Positions 8,235 through 17,611 of a stretch of 64,000 nt of DNA are shown piece after piece. The notes beneath the pieces were generated by a model. That model worked only from the letters and a program-made list of their open reading frames with translations, had not been told where the DNA came from and searched no databases. The position numbers were made by a program, and so were the translations under genes. The DNA comes from an uncultured Lachnospiraceae bacterium (lineage in GTDB: Bacteria; Bacillota; Clostridia; Lachnospirales; Lachnospiraceae), in NCBI GenBank assembly GCA_910577175.1, contig CAJTLU010000009.1:6586-70585 (forward strand), written 5' to 3'. How positions within the stretch are numbered: position 1 is the first letter of the stretch; each line of letters starts with the position of its first letter.

Positions 8235-9710
8235 ATGAAAGAGGAAGGACAGTCTATATTCGATGAATTTGAAACCGATGAAGAAACCGGAGAGGTAATG
8301 ATTCCGCGTGCGACGGTAGGTGTGGCGCCGGATTTAGACGAGGTTTCTTCTGCTCCGGCTGTCGAAGAGGAGACATCAGAGAAAGGTGCGGCAGAAGAAG
8401 AGCTTCCGGTGCTGCAGTTTGATTTTAGCTTCGGGGAGGAAGAGTTTGCAGCTCCGGCGCAGACGTCAGAGGAAGACATGGTTTTGCAGGGAATCGACGA
8501 AGCCCTTGCGGCACAGATGGCGGCAAGCCTCGGACCGGAGGAAGCCGCGCCTGTGCAGGAGCCGCGGAACGGAAAGAAGAAAAAGGAACCGAAGAACAAA
8601 AAGGAAGCAAACAGTAAAAGCGAGCCGAAGAAAAAGAAGAACCTGTGGACAAGGATTCCGCTTTGGTGCCGTATTACTCTGATTTCGGTATGTTCCCTCT
8701 GTCTTGTCTGCGGATTGTTGCTTGGTACGGAGCCGGGAAGGAATGTTATTTACGGACTGATTGCAGAGTATATCGATAGGAATATCGGAAGAGAGGAGAT
8801 TACCCCTTATCCGCAGCCGACGCTGACACCGGAGTTTCCGCGGCCGACAGACTCCGCAGAGAATCCGTTGACGCCGGGCGCTACGGAGGGGCCTACGCCG
8901 ACAATCCAGCCGCGTCAGGAAGATTACTGCTACAATATCCTTTTAATCGGCGAGGAGGCACTGGAGTATTTTGGAGGAAGCCGCTCCGATACTATGATTA
9001 TATTTTCAATCAATTCCAAAGAAAAGAAGATGCACATGACCTCGCTGATGCGGGATATGTATGTGCAGATTCCGGGGTATGCAGATAATAAGCTAAACGC
9101 TGCATACAGCTTTGGCGGGACGAAGCTTCTAATTGAAACAATCGAGCTGAACTTCCGGGTTAAAATCGACGGCTATGTCAAGGTCGGATTTGATGATTTC
9201 GAATGGATTATTGACCGGCTGGGCGGGGTGGAAATCACTCTGACAGCAGAAGAAGCGGAATATTTGCGAACGACAAGATATATTACCAATCCGGCTTACC
9301 GGAATGTAGTGGCAGGGACGCAGCTGATGAACGGGAATCAGGTGCTTGGTTACTGCCGTGTGCGCTATGTTCCGACAGCGAACGGCACACACAGCGATTT
9401 TGGACGTACCGAACGTCAGAGGCTGGTATTGTCGAAGCTTTTTGATAAATACAAGGACAGCAATATTTTTACCCTGCTCAGTATTATGAACGACTGTCTG
9501 CCGATGGTACGGACGGATGTATCCAAGGCAGATATGCAGGATTTGCTGAAGACAGTAGTAGAGAACCGTATGTTAAGTCTGGATACCCTGCGGATTCCGA
9601 TAGCAGGGACCTTTGAGGATGCACGAGTTGGAAACAGTGAAGTAATTCAGGTAAAATGGCCGAAAAATATTGAGGTGCTTCACGAGTTTATTTTCGGGCC
9701 GGAGGAGTAA
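8235..9710 (+). CDS. LCP family wall-polymer transferase 2 with long acidic cytoplasmic domain
   Basis: A 491-residue paralogue of the preceding gene. Residues 1-135 are a charged, low-complexity cytoplasmic region, acidic first (many Glu) and then lysine-rich; one membrane segment at about 141-163 follows (ITLISVCSLCLVCGLLLG), then a Pro/Thr linker, and the LCP domain from about residue 230: YNILLIGEEALEYFGG, SRSDTMIIFSIN, SLMRDMYVQIPG and GYCRVRYVPTANGTHSDFGRTERQR. Tandem LCP genes usually divide wall teichoic acid or capsule ligation. The long N-terminal extension is unusual compared with paralogue 1. Ribosome site AGAAGGAGAAAAGG. Confidence 0.9.
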   Translation: MKEEGQSIFDEFETDEETGEVMIPRATVGVAPDLDEVSSAPAVEEETSEKGAAEEELPVLQFDFSFGEEEFAAPAQTSEEDMVLQGIDEALAAQMAASLGPEEAAPVQEPRNGKKKKEPKNKKEANSKSEPKKKKNLWTRIPLWCRITLISVCSLCLVCGLLLGTEPGRNVIYGLIAEYIDRNIGREEITPYPQPTLTPEFPRPTDSAENPLTPGATEGPTPTIQPRQEDYCYNILLIGEEALEYFGGSRSDTMIIFSINSKEKKMHMTSLMRDMYVQIPGYADNKLNAAYSFGGTKLLIETIELNFRVKIDGYVKVGFDDFEWIIDRLGGVEITLTAEEAEYLRTTRYITNPAYRNVVAGTQLMNGNQVLGYCRVRYVPTANGTHSDFGRTERQRLVLSKLFDKYKDSNIFTLLSIMNDCLPMVRTDVSKADMQDLLKTVVENRMLSLDTLRIPIAGTFEDARVGNSEVIQVKWPKNIEVLHEFIFGPEE

Positions 9711-9756
9711 GGAAGGCCGGAGGAACATAGACGGCGGAGTTTGGAGGAGAAGGAAA

Positions 9757-10560
9757 ATGGAAATTCAGCTTTGGAGGGAGCTGCTTGAGCCGTATGCGCT
9801 TGCGGTAGATGAGGTGGTCGTCAAGTTTGAGCATTTGATTGACGCATACCGCAAAAGCGGCAGCTACTCGCCGATTGAGCAGGTAAAGGGACGGGTAAAG
9901 TCCATTTCCAGTATTCTGGAGAAGTGCCAGAAGAAGGGAATCGAGTTCGGTGAGTTTGAGCAGTATATTGAAGATATTGCGGGAATCCGTATTATCTGCC
10001 AGTTTACCGAGGATATCTACAGGGTAGTGGAGATTATCCGGAATCGTGCGGATATGCAGATAAAAGAAGAAAAGGATTATCTGGTGAATGTAAAGGACAG
10101 CGGCTATCGCAGCTACCATATGATTGCCTATTATACGGTGGAGACCCTGCGCGGGCCGAAGCGCCTGCAGATAGAGATGCAAATCCGGACGCTTGCCATG
10201 AATTTCTGGGCTACGATTGAGCATTCCCTGCAGTATAAGTATAAAAAGAATATGCCGGAGAATTTGCGGCAGCGTCTTCACAATGCGGCAGAGGCAATTG
10301 TAGTGTTAGATAAGGAGATGTCCTCAGTACGGGATGAAATCATGGATTCGCAGAATTCGTTTCACCGGAAGGCGGGACTGGTAGCGGATATTTTGACGAA
10401 TATCCAGAATCTTTACAAAATAGCGAATAAAAAGGAAGTTGTAAAAATACAGGATGAGTTTTTCCGGGTGTATCAGGAGGCCGATTTGTCGAAGCTCGAG
10501 CATTTCAGCAAGGAGTTGGATGTCATAGCCGAAGGCTACCGCGCGCAAAGTCTGCGGTAG
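9757..10560 (+). CDS. Small RelA/SpoT-domain (p)ppGpp synthetase
   Basis: A 267-residue stand-alone alarmone synthetase (RelQ/RelP type, no hydrolase, TGS or ACT domain). Signature sequences are EDIAGIRIICQF (about 69-80), KDSGYRSYHMIAYY, and EMQIRTLAMNFWATIEHSL, which carry the nucleotide and Mg-binding residues of the RelA_SpoT synthetase domain. The C-terminal third is helical and probably mediates oligomerisation. The enzyme makes (p)ppGpp from ATP and GTP/GDP in stress. The start at 9757 follows GGAGGA by 8 bases; the frame extends upstream but would overlap the LCP gene. Confidence 0.93.
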   Translation: MEIQLWRELLEPYALAVDEVVVKFEHLIDAYRKSGSYSPIEQVKGRVKSISSILEKCQKKGIEFGEFEQYIEDIAGIRIICQFTEDIYRVVEIIRNRADMQIKEEKDYLVNVKDSGYRSYHMIAYYTVETLRGPKRLQIEMQIRTLAMNFWATIEHSLQYKYKKNMPENLRQRLHNAAEAIVVLDKEMSSVRDEIMDSQNSFHRKAGLVADILTNIQNLYKIANKKEVVKIQDEFFRVYQEADLSKLEHFSKELDVIAEGYRAQSLR

Positions 10561-10602
10561 CTTTTGGCGCAGAAATGCCAGAGAGACGGACAGGAGGACG
10601 GT

Positions 10603-11979
10603 ATGACGGTACGGTTGCCGGAAAAATTTGAGAAAAGGATGCGGGAGATGCTCGCAGAGGAGTATGAAGCCTTTGCACAGGGGTTTGCCGCAGAGCACGC
10701 GGCCGGATTGCGCGTCAACACGATGAAGCTTCCGGTAGAGGAGTTTGAAAAAATCGCACCGGTGCCGGTGCGGAGGATTCCGTGGATTCACAACGGATTT
10801 TTTTATGATGCGGATGCAGCGCAGCCGGCAAAGCATCCGTATTATTTTGCAGGACTTTATTATATCCAGGAGCCGAGCGCAATGACACCGGCGGCAGTTC
10901 TGCCGGTGCAGCCGGGCGACCGGGTGCTGGATTTATGTGCCGCGCCGGGCGGGAAGAGTACGGAGCTTGCTGCAAAGCTTTGCGGGGAGGGCGTGTTGGT
11001 TTCCAATGATATCAGTAATTCCCGTGCAAAGGCGCTGTTAAAGAATCTGGAGCTGTTTGGCACGAAAAATGCCGTGGTGCTCAGTGAAACACCGGCAAAA
11101 CTGTCAGAGCGGTTTGCCGGATATTTTGATAAGATATTGGTGGATGCGCCCTGCTCCGGCGAGGGAATGTTCCGGAAAAGCCCTGCGATTATGAAAAACT
11201 GGGAGCAATATGGTGTGGAGTATTACCAGAAGCTGCAGCGGGAGATTCTGCCGTTTGCGGTAAGGATGCTGCGCCCAGGCGGGATGCTTCTCTATTCGAC
11301 CTGTACATTTTCCCCGGAGGAGGACGAAGGAATGCTCGCGTTTTTGCTGCGGGAGTATCCGGAGCTGTCCATGGTGGAACCGGCGCTTACTTATGAAGGC
11401 TTTGCCCCGGCAAGACCGGAGTGGGGGAGCGGACCGGAGGAAATCCGGAAAGCAATCCGTATCTGGCCGCACCGGATGGAAGGCGAGGGACATTTCGTGG
11501 CGTTGCTGCAAAAGTCGGAGATGGCGGAGGAAGTGCCGCAGTCTGCGGCGTGTGTGCGGGCAGCAAAGCTTTCCAAAGAGGCGGAGGAGTTTCTTGGCGG
11601 CTTAACGCTTCCGCTTTCGTTCCACCGGATGATTGCAAGGGAGGAGCGGCTCTACTATCTGCCGGAGGGTCTGCCGGATCTTTCCGGTCTCCGGATTCTG
11701 CGCTCCGGGCTTTTGCTTGGAGAAATGAAAAAGAACCGGTTTGAGCCGAGCCAGGCGCTTGCCTGCGCCTTAAAGGCGGAAGAGTATGGGAATTGCTACA
11801 GTCTTCCCGGGGCGTCAGAGGATATCATCCGTTATTTGAAGTGTGAAACAATCTCTGCGAAGACGCCGGTTGAGGATGGCTTTGTCCTGGTTTGTGCAGA
11901 CGGGTATCCGCTTGGCTGGGGGAAGGCTTCCCACGGTGAAATCAAGAATAAATATCTGGCAGGGTGGCGGATGATGTAA
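10603..11979 (+). CDS. rRNA cytosine-C5 methyltransferase, RsmF/RsmB (NOL1/NOP2/sun) type
   Basis: A 458-residue SAM-dependent RNA m5C methyltransferase. Visible motifs: the SAM-binding VLDLCAAPGGKSTELA (about 108-123), VDAPCSGEGMFRKSP with the PCS Cys, and LLYSTCTFSPEEDEG with the TCT catalytic Cys. The C-terminal 160 residues resemble the RsmF-type PUA-like RNA-binding extension, so a 16S rRNA target (RsmF class) is likely. The start at 10603 is preceded by AGGAGG at good spacing; a TTG 39 bases upstream is in frame but has no such site. The gene follows the alarmone synthetase after 42 bp. Confidence 0.92.
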   Translation: MTVRLPEKFEKRMREMLAEEYEAFAQGFAAEHAAGLRVNTMKLPVEEFEKIAPVPVRRIPWIHNGFFYDADAAQPAKHPYYFAGLYYIQEPSAMTPAAVLPVQPGDRVLDLCAAPGGKSTELAAKLCGEGVLVSNDISNSRAKALLKNLELFGTKNAVVLSETPAKLSERFAGYFDKILVDAPCSGEGMFRKSPAIMKNWEQYGVEYYQKLQREILPFAVRMLRPGGMLLYSTCTFSPEEDEGMLAFLLREYPELSMVEPALTYEGFAPARPEWGSGPEEIRKAIRIWPHRMEGEGHFVALLQKSEMAEEVPQSAACVRAAKLSKEAEEFLGGLTLPLSFHRMIAREERLYYLPEGLPDLSGLRILRSGLLLGEMKKNRFEPSQALACALKAEEYGNCYSLPGASEDIIRYLKCETISAKTPVEDGFVLVCADGYPLGWGKASHGEIKNKYLAGWRMM

Positions 11980-11989
11980 GGAGGAAAGC

Positions 11990-12769
11990 ATGCGGTTAGA
12001 TAAGCTTCTGGCAGAGCTGACCGGAATGACACGTTCCAAGGCAAGAGAAACGATACAGGGCGGCAGGGTCTGTGTGAACGGTGAGGTAAAAACGGTAATT
12101 GCGGAGCAGGTAAACGAGGATACTGCCTGTGTGACGATGGACGGACAGGCTCTTGTGTTTCGTAAGTATGTTTACTATATGTTAAATAAGCCTGCCGGAA
12201 CGGTTTCGGCAACGCGGGACCGGTCAGATAAAACCGTAGTCGGGCTGTTGTCAGAAACGGACCGGAAACGGAGGAACCTGTTTCCGGTAGGAAGGCTCGA
12301 TAAGGACACGGAAGGGCTTTTACTGATTACAGATGACGGGGCGCTTTCACATCGGATGTTGTCGCCGAAAAGCCATGTAGATAAGCTTTATTTTGCAAAG
12401 CTGGCAAGGGAGATTACTGAGGAAGACATCGCCCTGTTTGCCTCCGGAATGAAGGTAGACGAGGAGCTGACCGCGCTTCCGGCGGTGTTAAGAAGATTAA
12501 GTCCCGGGGAAGCGGAGCATTTTTGTCCGGATGGAGGGACGGCTGCTGCGGTTACGCTGCAGGAGGGGAAGTTTCATCAGGTGAAACGGATGTTTGCCGC
12601 TTCCGGAAACGAGGTGCTGTATTTAAAGCGTATGGCAGTAGGCGGCGTGAAATTGGACGGAAATCTTTCGCCCGGAGAGTACCGGGCGCTGACCACAGAG
12701 GAGGTTTCCTGTTTGATGGCGTGCACCAGAATGCCGGAAGGAGAGAATAAAAGCGATGTTGACGAATAA
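11990..12769 (+). CDS. RsuA-family 16S rRNA pseudouridine synthase
   Basis: A 259-residue pseudouridine synthase with an N-terminal S4 RNA-binding domain (MRLDKLLAELTGMTRSKARE) and a catalytic domain containing the RsuA/RluB motif VGRLDKDTEGLLLITDDG, in which the Asp of RLDxDTxG is the catalytic residue. Length and arrangement fit RsuA-type enzymes that modify U516 of 16S rRNA or nearby sites. An AGGAGGAAAGC ribosome site precedes the ATG, 10 bp after the methyltransferase gene. Its 3' end overlaps the next gene by 14 bases. Confidence 0.93.
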   Translation: MRLDKLLAELTGMTRSKARETIQGGRVCVNGEVKTVIAEQVNEDTACVTMDGQALVFRKYVYYMLNKPAGTVSATRDRSDKTVVGLLSETDRKRRNLFPVGRLDKDTEGLLLITDDGALSHRMLSPKSHVDKLYFAKLAREITEEDIALFASGMKVDEELTALPAVLRRLSPGEAEHFCPDGGTAAAVTLQEGKFHQVKRMFAASGNEVLYLKRMAVGGVKLDGNLSPGEYRALTTEEVSCLMACTRMPEGENKSDVDE

Positions 12770-13403
12770 AAAGGCAGTTATTTTTGATCTGGACGGGACG
12801 GTGGTCGATTCCATGTGGATGTGGGAGGCAATCGATATCGAGTATCTCGGCCAGTTCGGGATTGCGTTGCCGGCCGGACTGCAAAAGAAGATTTCCGGTA
12901 TGAGCTTTTCCGAAACGGCGGATTATTTTAAGCGGGAGTTTTTGCTTCCGGACAGTACAGAACAGATTAAGTCGGATTGGAACCGGATGGCAATGGAGAA
13001 GTACCGCACGGAGGTCACATTAAAGCCCGGCGTGCTGGAGTTCCTGAAAAAGCTGAAGGAGCGGAACATCCGGACCGGAATCGCAACAAGCAATTCAAAG
13101 GAGCTTGCAGGTGCGGTATTAGAGTGCCGGGGGCTTCTGCCTTATTTTGACGAGATACATACGTCGTGCGAGGTAGAGCATGGAAAGCCTGCGCCGGATA
13201 TTTACCTTTTTGTGGCGGAATGTCTGAAAACGGCGCCGGCGGAATGTCTGGTGTTTGAGGATATTTCCGAGGGAATCCGCGCAGGGAAGGCGGCAGGAAT
13301 GACAGTATGCGGCGTCGAGGACGCATTTTCAGAGGGTTACCGGGAGGAAAAGAAGAGGCTTGCGGACTATTATATCGGAAGCTACGGGGAGATTGTCTGG
13401 TAA
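12756..13403 (+). CDS. HAD-superfamily phosphatase, beta-phosphoglucomutase-like
   Basis: A 215-residue HAD hydrolase. Motif I is FDLDGTVVDS (residues 10-19), motif II Thr/Ser lies in TGIATSNS (about 111), motif III Lys in HGKPAPDIY (about 144), and motif IV in VFEDISEGIRAGKAAGM. The helical cap between motifs I and II is the small C1 type used by sugar-phosphate phosphatases and beta-phosphoglucomutases. The substrate cannot be read from the sequence. It overlaps the pseudouridine synthase gene, suggesting coupled translation. Confidence 0.9.
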   Translation: MLTNKKAVIFDLDGTVVDSMWMWEAIDIEYLGQFGIALPAGLQKKISGMSFSETADYFKREFLLPDSTEQIKSDWNRMAMEKYRTEVTLKPGVLEFLKKLKERNIRTGIATSNSKELAGAVLECRGLLPYFDEIHTSCEVEHGKPAPDIYLFVAECLKTAPAECLVFEDISEGIRAGKAAGMTVCGVEDAFSEGYREEKKRLADYYIGSYGEIVW

Positions 13404-13415
13404 AAGGAGAATGGA

Positions 13416-13982
13416 ATGAAGCGGAAAGAAAAATGCGAATACGGTTATGTAAGGTCACAGAAAAAAAGAATGCTTTTCGGGGCGCTTCTTATGACTGCCA
13501 TTGGTGTGGCGATTTTTATACTGGGGCTTTTACTGAATAAGTTTGAGAAAGCAAATGTGTTTACCATTATAGCGGTGCTGTTTGTGCTGCCGATGGCAAG
13601 GTATCTGACGTCATGGATTGTTCTGCTTCCATTTCGGACGCCGGAAGAGGCGCTGTATGAAAGGGTAAAGGAGCAGATGCCGGAGGGAGCCGTCCTGCTT
13701 TCCGACTATGTCTTTACATCGGGAGAGCGGGTGATGGGACTGGCGTTTCTGGTACTGACGGATAACGAGTATATCGGTCTTGCCGCAAGAAAGAACGAGA
13801 AGCTTCCCAAAATGAAGGAGTACCTTTCGGATGCTTTAAAGAAGCGGGCAATTCCAGGTAAGCTTGTGCTGTGCGGGGGAGAAGAGGAGTTCCTTGCAAA
13901 GCTAAAAAAGGTTCCGGAAGTGAAAAAGACAAAAGAAGAGCGTCAGGAGCTGTTGGACTTCCTGCGCTCACTCTCGGTATAG
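13416..13982 (+). CDS. Conserved membrane protein of unknown function
   Basis: A 188-residue protein with a lysine/arginine-rich start, two adjacent membrane segments at about residues 18-38 and 44-66, and a soluble C-terminal part containing VLLSDYVFTSGERVMGLAFLVL. No catalytic motif or named family is recognised. The last 100 residues, with a GELVLCGGEEEF-like stretch near residue 150, could form an alpha/beta domain facing the cytoplasm. It sits between HAD and pseudouridine synthase genes with short gaps, so it is probably in the same transcript, but context does not indicate a function. Confidence 0.8.
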   Translation: MKRKEKCEYGYVRSQKKRMLFGALLMTAIGVAIFILGLLLNKFEKANVFTIIAVLFVLPMARYLTSWIVLLPFRTPEEALYERVKEQMPEGAVLLSDYVFTSGERVMGLAFLVLTDNEYIGLAARKNEKLPKMKEYLSDALKKRAIPGKLVLCGGEEEFLAKLKKVPEVKKTKEERQELLDFLRSLSV

Positions 13983-14007
13983 AGGGCAGAGGCAGGGACG
14001 AACGGAC

Positions 14008-15054
14008 ATGAGAAAGATTACAGTAACAAAAAACGAAGCTGGGCAGAAGCTCCTTAAGCTGCTTGCCAAGTATCTGGATACAGCGCCGCAGGGGTTTCTT
14101 CACAAGATGCTGCGGAAGAAAAATATTACGTTAAACGGGAAAAAGGCGGATGGCTCGGAGCAGCTGGGGGAAGCGGACGAGGTCTGCCTGTTTTTGTCGG
14201 AGGAAACAATTCTCTCCTTTCAGAGCAGGATGGGGCAGAAGGAAAAGGAAAATGAAAATGAGCGTGTAAAAGCGCTGCCTGCTCTCCGGGTGCTTTATGA
14301 GGATGAAGATATTCTGCTGCTCAATAAACCGGTGGGCGTTTTATCGCAGAAGGCAGAGGCTTCGGACGTTTCGGCAAATGAATGGCTGATTTCCTATCTG
14401 CTAGAGAAGGGGGCGCTGACCGCAGAGGAGCTGCAGACCTTCCGACCGGCGGTATGTAACCGTCTGGACCGTAATACGAGCGGGATTCTGACCGCCGGAA
14501 AGAGTCTTGCCGGGCTACAGACGCTTTCCCGGCTTTTAAAGGAGCGGAGTCTCTGGAAAGAGTATTATTGTATCGTTTGCGGCAGGGTGGAACGAAGCAG
14601 CAGGATAACCGGATTTCTGGCAAAGAATGAGCAGGCGAACCGGGTGATGGTGACGAGGAATAAAGAGTCAGAGGACGCCGCCCCGGTGGTAACCGAATAT
14701 GTGCCGGTATGCAGTACAGGACAGTATACCCTGCTCCGTGTACACCTGATTACAGGCAAGACGCATCAAATCAGGGCGCAGCTTGCTTCGGTGGGACACC
14801 CGCTGCTTGGCGACGGGAAATACGGGGATGCAAAGACAAACCGTGCCATGCGGGAGCGCTTCGGTCTGACAAGCCAGCTGCTTCATGCGGCATATCTTGC
14901 GTTTCCGGATAAGATGGAGGCCTGTCCGCAGCTTGCAGGAAAGGAGTTTTTTGCTCCGGCGCCGGCACTGTTTGCAAGGGTTGCAAGAGATCTCGGTCTG
15001 TATACGGAGGAGCTTTGTGGCAGGAGCGGGAAGTATCTGCAAGGAAAGGAGTAA
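14008..15054 (+). CDS. RluA-family pseudouridine synthase
   Basis: A 348-residue RNA pseudouridine synthase: an S4-like N-terminal domain (about 1-75) followed by an RluA-type catalytic domain starting near LYEDEDILLLNKPVGVL (about 94). The catalytic motif is NRLDRNTSGIL (about 151-161; Asp in RLDxxTSG), and the TGKTHQIRAQLASVGHPLLGD segment is diagnostic. These enzymes act on 23S rRNA or tRNA uridines; RluA, RluC and RluD cannot be distinguished here. The 3' end is close to recU, whose start lies 2 bp after this stop. Confidence 0.93.
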   Translation: MRKITVTKNEAGQKLLKLLAKYLDTAPQGFLHKMLRKKNITLNGKKADGSEQLGEADEVCLFLSEETILSFQSRMGQKEKENENERVKALPALRVLYEDEDILLLNKPVGVLSQKAEASDVSANEWLISYLLEKGALTAEELQTFRPAVCNRLDRNTSGILTAGKSLAGLQTLSRLLKERSLWKEYYCIVCGRVERSSRITGFLAKNEQANRVMVTRNKESEDAAPVVTEYVPVCSTGQYTLLRVHLITGKTHQIRAQLASVGHPLLGDGKYGDAKTNRAMRERFGLTSQLLHAAYLAFPDKMEACPQLAGKEFFAPAPALFARVARDLGLYTEELCGRSGKYLQGKE

Positions 15055-15056
15055 GC

Positions 15057-15593
15057 ATGGGCGAGTGGAATTCGAGAGGGCTGCGCGGCTCGGCATTGGA
15101 AGAACTGATTAACCTGACAAACGAGAGATACCGGGAGCTGGGACTTGCCTTAATCCAGAAGATTCCGACGCCGATTACGCCGGTTGAAATTGAGAAACGC
15201 TCAAGGCACATTACGCTTGCCTATTTTGATAAAAAGAGTACCGTGGACTATATCGGCGCGGTGCAGGGAGTCCCGGTCTGCTTCGATGCCAAGGAATGCG
15301 CCGGGGATACGTTTTCCCTGCAGAACGTGCATCCGCACCAGATGGCTTTTATGGAAGAGTTTGAACGGCAGCAGGGAATTGCGTTTCTGCTGGTCTCCTA
15401 TACGCAGAAGGAATTGTACTATTATCTGCGGTTTGAAAAGCTGAAGGAGTTTTACGAAAGGTCCTTGAACGGCGGCAGGAAGAGCTTCCGTTTTGACGAA
15501 ACGGAAGCAGGGTTTTTTCTGCCAAAGGTGAACGGGATTTTTGTGCCGTATCTGAACGGGCTGCAGAAGGATTTGGAATTGAGGGAAAAATAG
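15057..15593 (+). CDS. recU: Holliday junction resolvase RecU
   Basis: A 178-residue RecU, the Firmicutes junction-resolving nuclease for recombinational repair and chromosome segregation. The sequence shows the family's N-terminal RGLRGSALEELINLTN, the metal-binding STVDYIGAVQGVPVCFDAKE segment (conserved D, E and K) and NVHPHQMAFMEEFERQQGIAFLLVSY. The start at 15057 follows an AAGGAAAGGAG ribosome site and gives the standard length; an in-frame ATG upstream at 15015 would overlap the previous gene. In B. subtilis recU is next to ponA; here the next gene is unrelated. Confidence 0.95.
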   Translation: MGEWNSRGLRGSALEELINLTNERYRELGLALIQKIPTPITPVEIEKRSRHITLAYFDKKSTVDYIGAVQGVPVCFDAKECAGDTFSLQNVHPHQMAFMEEFERQQGIAFLLVSYTQKELYYYLRFEKLKEFYERSLNGGRKSFRFDETEAGFFLPKVNGIFVPYLNGLQKDLELREK

Positions 15594-15680
15594 GACGGCT
15601 TCCGGATTTTGGGAGCCGCATTTTATATGCCCTTTTGTGCACAATCTGAAGAATTTTTCCGGGTCATTAAAAAAATACAG

Positions 15681-15689
15681 AAACTCAAG
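15681..15689 (+). promoter_or_regulatory. AAACTCAAG promoter-upstream motif, copy 1
   Basis: AATACAGAAACTCAAG ends 12 bases before the -35 of the promoter at 15702. Four further copies of the same motif occur in the window (see findings). Confidence 0.45.
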
Positions 15690-15701
15690 AAAATTGAATT
15701 C

Positions 15702-15730
15702 TTGACATAAAGAGGAAAGTAAGATAAAAT
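15702..15730 (+). promoter_or_regulatory. Sigma-A-type promoter for the zinc-ribbon membrane protein
   Basis: TTGACA (15702-15707), 17-base spacer, TAAAAT (15725-15730). A near-consensus vegetative promoter about 85 bases before the zinc-ribbon gene. Confidence 0.8.
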
Positions 15731-15815
15731 AAGAATTAGCATGCAAAAATGCTGTTGTCGAACATAGTAGTAAAAGAACGAAACGCCGCCGTGGGGGCGG
15801 CAGATGGAGGAGAAT

Positions 15816-17579
15816 ATGGTTTGTAATAAGTGCGGAAAGGAATGTGAAGACGGCGCTAAGTTTTGTACGAACTGTGGCACGGAGCTTACCTCAGTGGAAA
15901 GTGTGCAGGCTGAGGTGGAAGAGGCCGTAGCAGCAGTGACGGAAGACGGGGAGGCGGAAACTGCAGGAGAGCCGGAGGCAGCAGAGGCAGATGCTGTAGA
16001 GGAGACGACAGAGAAAGTCGTAGAAGCAACTGAGGTTCCAGTGGTAGAAGAGAAGGAAGAAAAGAAAGCGGAGCAGAAGGCGCCGGCAGAAGTCAAAGAG
16101 AAAAAGGCAGAAAAGGAAAAGAAGCCGGCGAATAAGAATATTGGCAAGGTAGTCGGTGTAATCGCTGCCGTAGTTCTGCTGATTCTCCTGTTCAGAGCGT
16201 TGTTTTCCGGCGGTAAGGACTATATTGTTTCCGGAAAGAACGCTGTGATTGCGATTGACGAGACCGATGATTTTGTATTAGCAATTATGGAAAACGGGAA
16301 AGCGCTGGATACCGGCATGGAAAGAGCTGATTATGCGACTTACAGCCAGGACAGGACCGTTGCCTGCTTTGTAAATGAGGATGATGCCCTGATTGTGATT
16401 AGGAAGGGCAAGGTAGTTAAGACTGGTATTGAGGAAGCAAAGAAGTTCCAGATTTCTGCATATGGAGATACGATTGCATATTTCACAGATGTGTCAGGAG
16501 ATTTTGGTACGCTGAACCTGTATTATACCAAGAACGGCAAAAAGAAAGAAATTGCGGAAGAAATTCTTATAGACAGCGTTGTATTGTCTCCGGACGGGGA
16601 AACGGTTGCATTTGTCGGTGATTACGAGGCAAAGGATGATTTTAAGGGTTATTATTCTATTGACGGCAAGAAGCCGGCAGAGGTAGGAAAGGAAAAGCGC
16701 GTATTTGCAATTGCGGATAAGGCGGCTTATCTTTACTATGTAGACGATGACCGGATTTATGCAAAAAAGAAGAAGAAGGATGCGGAAAAGCTTGCAAGCG
16801 ACGTATCTTATGTAGATGTGCTTGTGAATGAGGACTGTACGGAGGTTCTGTTCACAAATGACGGAAAGACCTATCTTTCAGTTAAGGCAGGCGAGAAAAA
16901 GAAGGTTTCTAACGATGAGTTCAGCGGAGGTGTCGTGCTTCCGGCAGAGGCACTGCAGGTTACTGCGACCCAGCGTATGGCAAGAGGCAGTGTAGTAGTA
17001 ACCTTTACGGGTGTTGAGACCTTTGAGGAGCAGGTATTTGTTGCCGGAACCAGATTGATTTATCTGGATAAGAAGCACGAAGGCAATACGATTGCCTCCG
17101 CAGTAGATAAGTGCATCATAGCGGAGAACCGGGAAGAACTGGTCTATATAGATATTTTGGGAGAGGTAATCCGTGTAGAGGATTTTGATAAGGGTGGAAA
17201 GGAGACCCCGGTCGGGAAAGAGGACACCGAAGCATATTCCATTTATGCAGACGGAAGCTTGAAGTATGTTTATTATATTAATGAAGATGATGAACTCTAT
17301 TGCATCAAGGGCAAAAAGGAGAAGAAGATTGCGGATGATGTTACTTCGGCAGCAATTTCCCCGGATGGTACAATGTGTTACTATGTGGTAGAGGACGAGA
17401 CTCTTTTCTATTCCAAGAAGGCAGGCAAGGGGAAGAAGATTGCAGACTCGGAGGACGGTGCGAAATGTATACGTTATTTTTCCCGGATTCTGGTGAGCAT
17501 GAGAGAAGATGACGAGCTTACGCTTTCTTTTATTGACGGGAAGAAGCTGAAAGAGCTGTATAAGACCTATTTCGATTAG
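15816..17579 (+). CDS. Zinc-ribbon single-pass membrane protein with repeat (beta-propeller-like) domain
   Basis: A 587-residue protein. The N-terminus is a zinc ribbon, CNKCGKECEDGAKFCTNCG (two CxxC pairs), followed by a long Glu/Ala/Lys-rich linker, one membrane segment at about residues 110-131 (VVGVIAAVVLLILLFRALF), and about 450 residues of extracellular sequence. The extracellular part repeats short units such as SPDGETVAFVGD, SPDGTMCYYVVED, ADGSLKYVYYINEDDELY and KKKKIADDV, a pattern typical of WD/TolB-like beta-propellers. Such proteins are common in Lachnospiraceae; function unknown. Start 15816 follows GGAGG by 5 bases; an in-frame ATG at 15804 lacks a comparable site. Confidence 0.82.
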   Translation: MVCNKCGKECEDGAKFCTNCGTELTSVESVQAEVEEAVAAVTEDGEAETAGEPEAAEADAVEETTEKVVEATEVPVVEEKEEKKAEQKAPAEVKEKKAEKEKKPANKNIGKVVGVIAAVVLLILLFRALFSGGKDYIVSGKNAVIAIDETDDFVLAIMENGKALDTGMERADYATYSQDRTVACFVNEDDALIVIRKGKVVKTGIEEAKKFQISAYGDTIAYFTDVSGDFGTLNLYYTKNGKKKEIAEEILIDSVVLSPDGETVAFVGDYEAKDDFKGYYSIDGKKPAEVGKEKRVFAIADKAAYLYYVDDDRIYAKKKKKDAEKLASDVSYVDVLVNEDCTEVLFTNDGKTYLSVKAGEKKKVSNDEFSGGVVLPAEALQVTATQRMARGSVVVTFTGVETFEEQVFVAGTRLIYLDKKHEGNTIASAVDKCIIAENREELVYIDILGEVIRVEDFDKGGKETPVGKEDTEAYSIYADGSLKYVYYINEDDELYCIKGKKEKKIADDVTSAAISPDGTMCYYVVEDETLFYSKKAGKGKKIADSEDGAKCIRYFSRILVSMREDDELTLSFIDGKKLKELYKTYFD

Positions 17580-17611
17580 AAACAGGCGGATAATAAGAAC
17601 CGGACCGAAAG

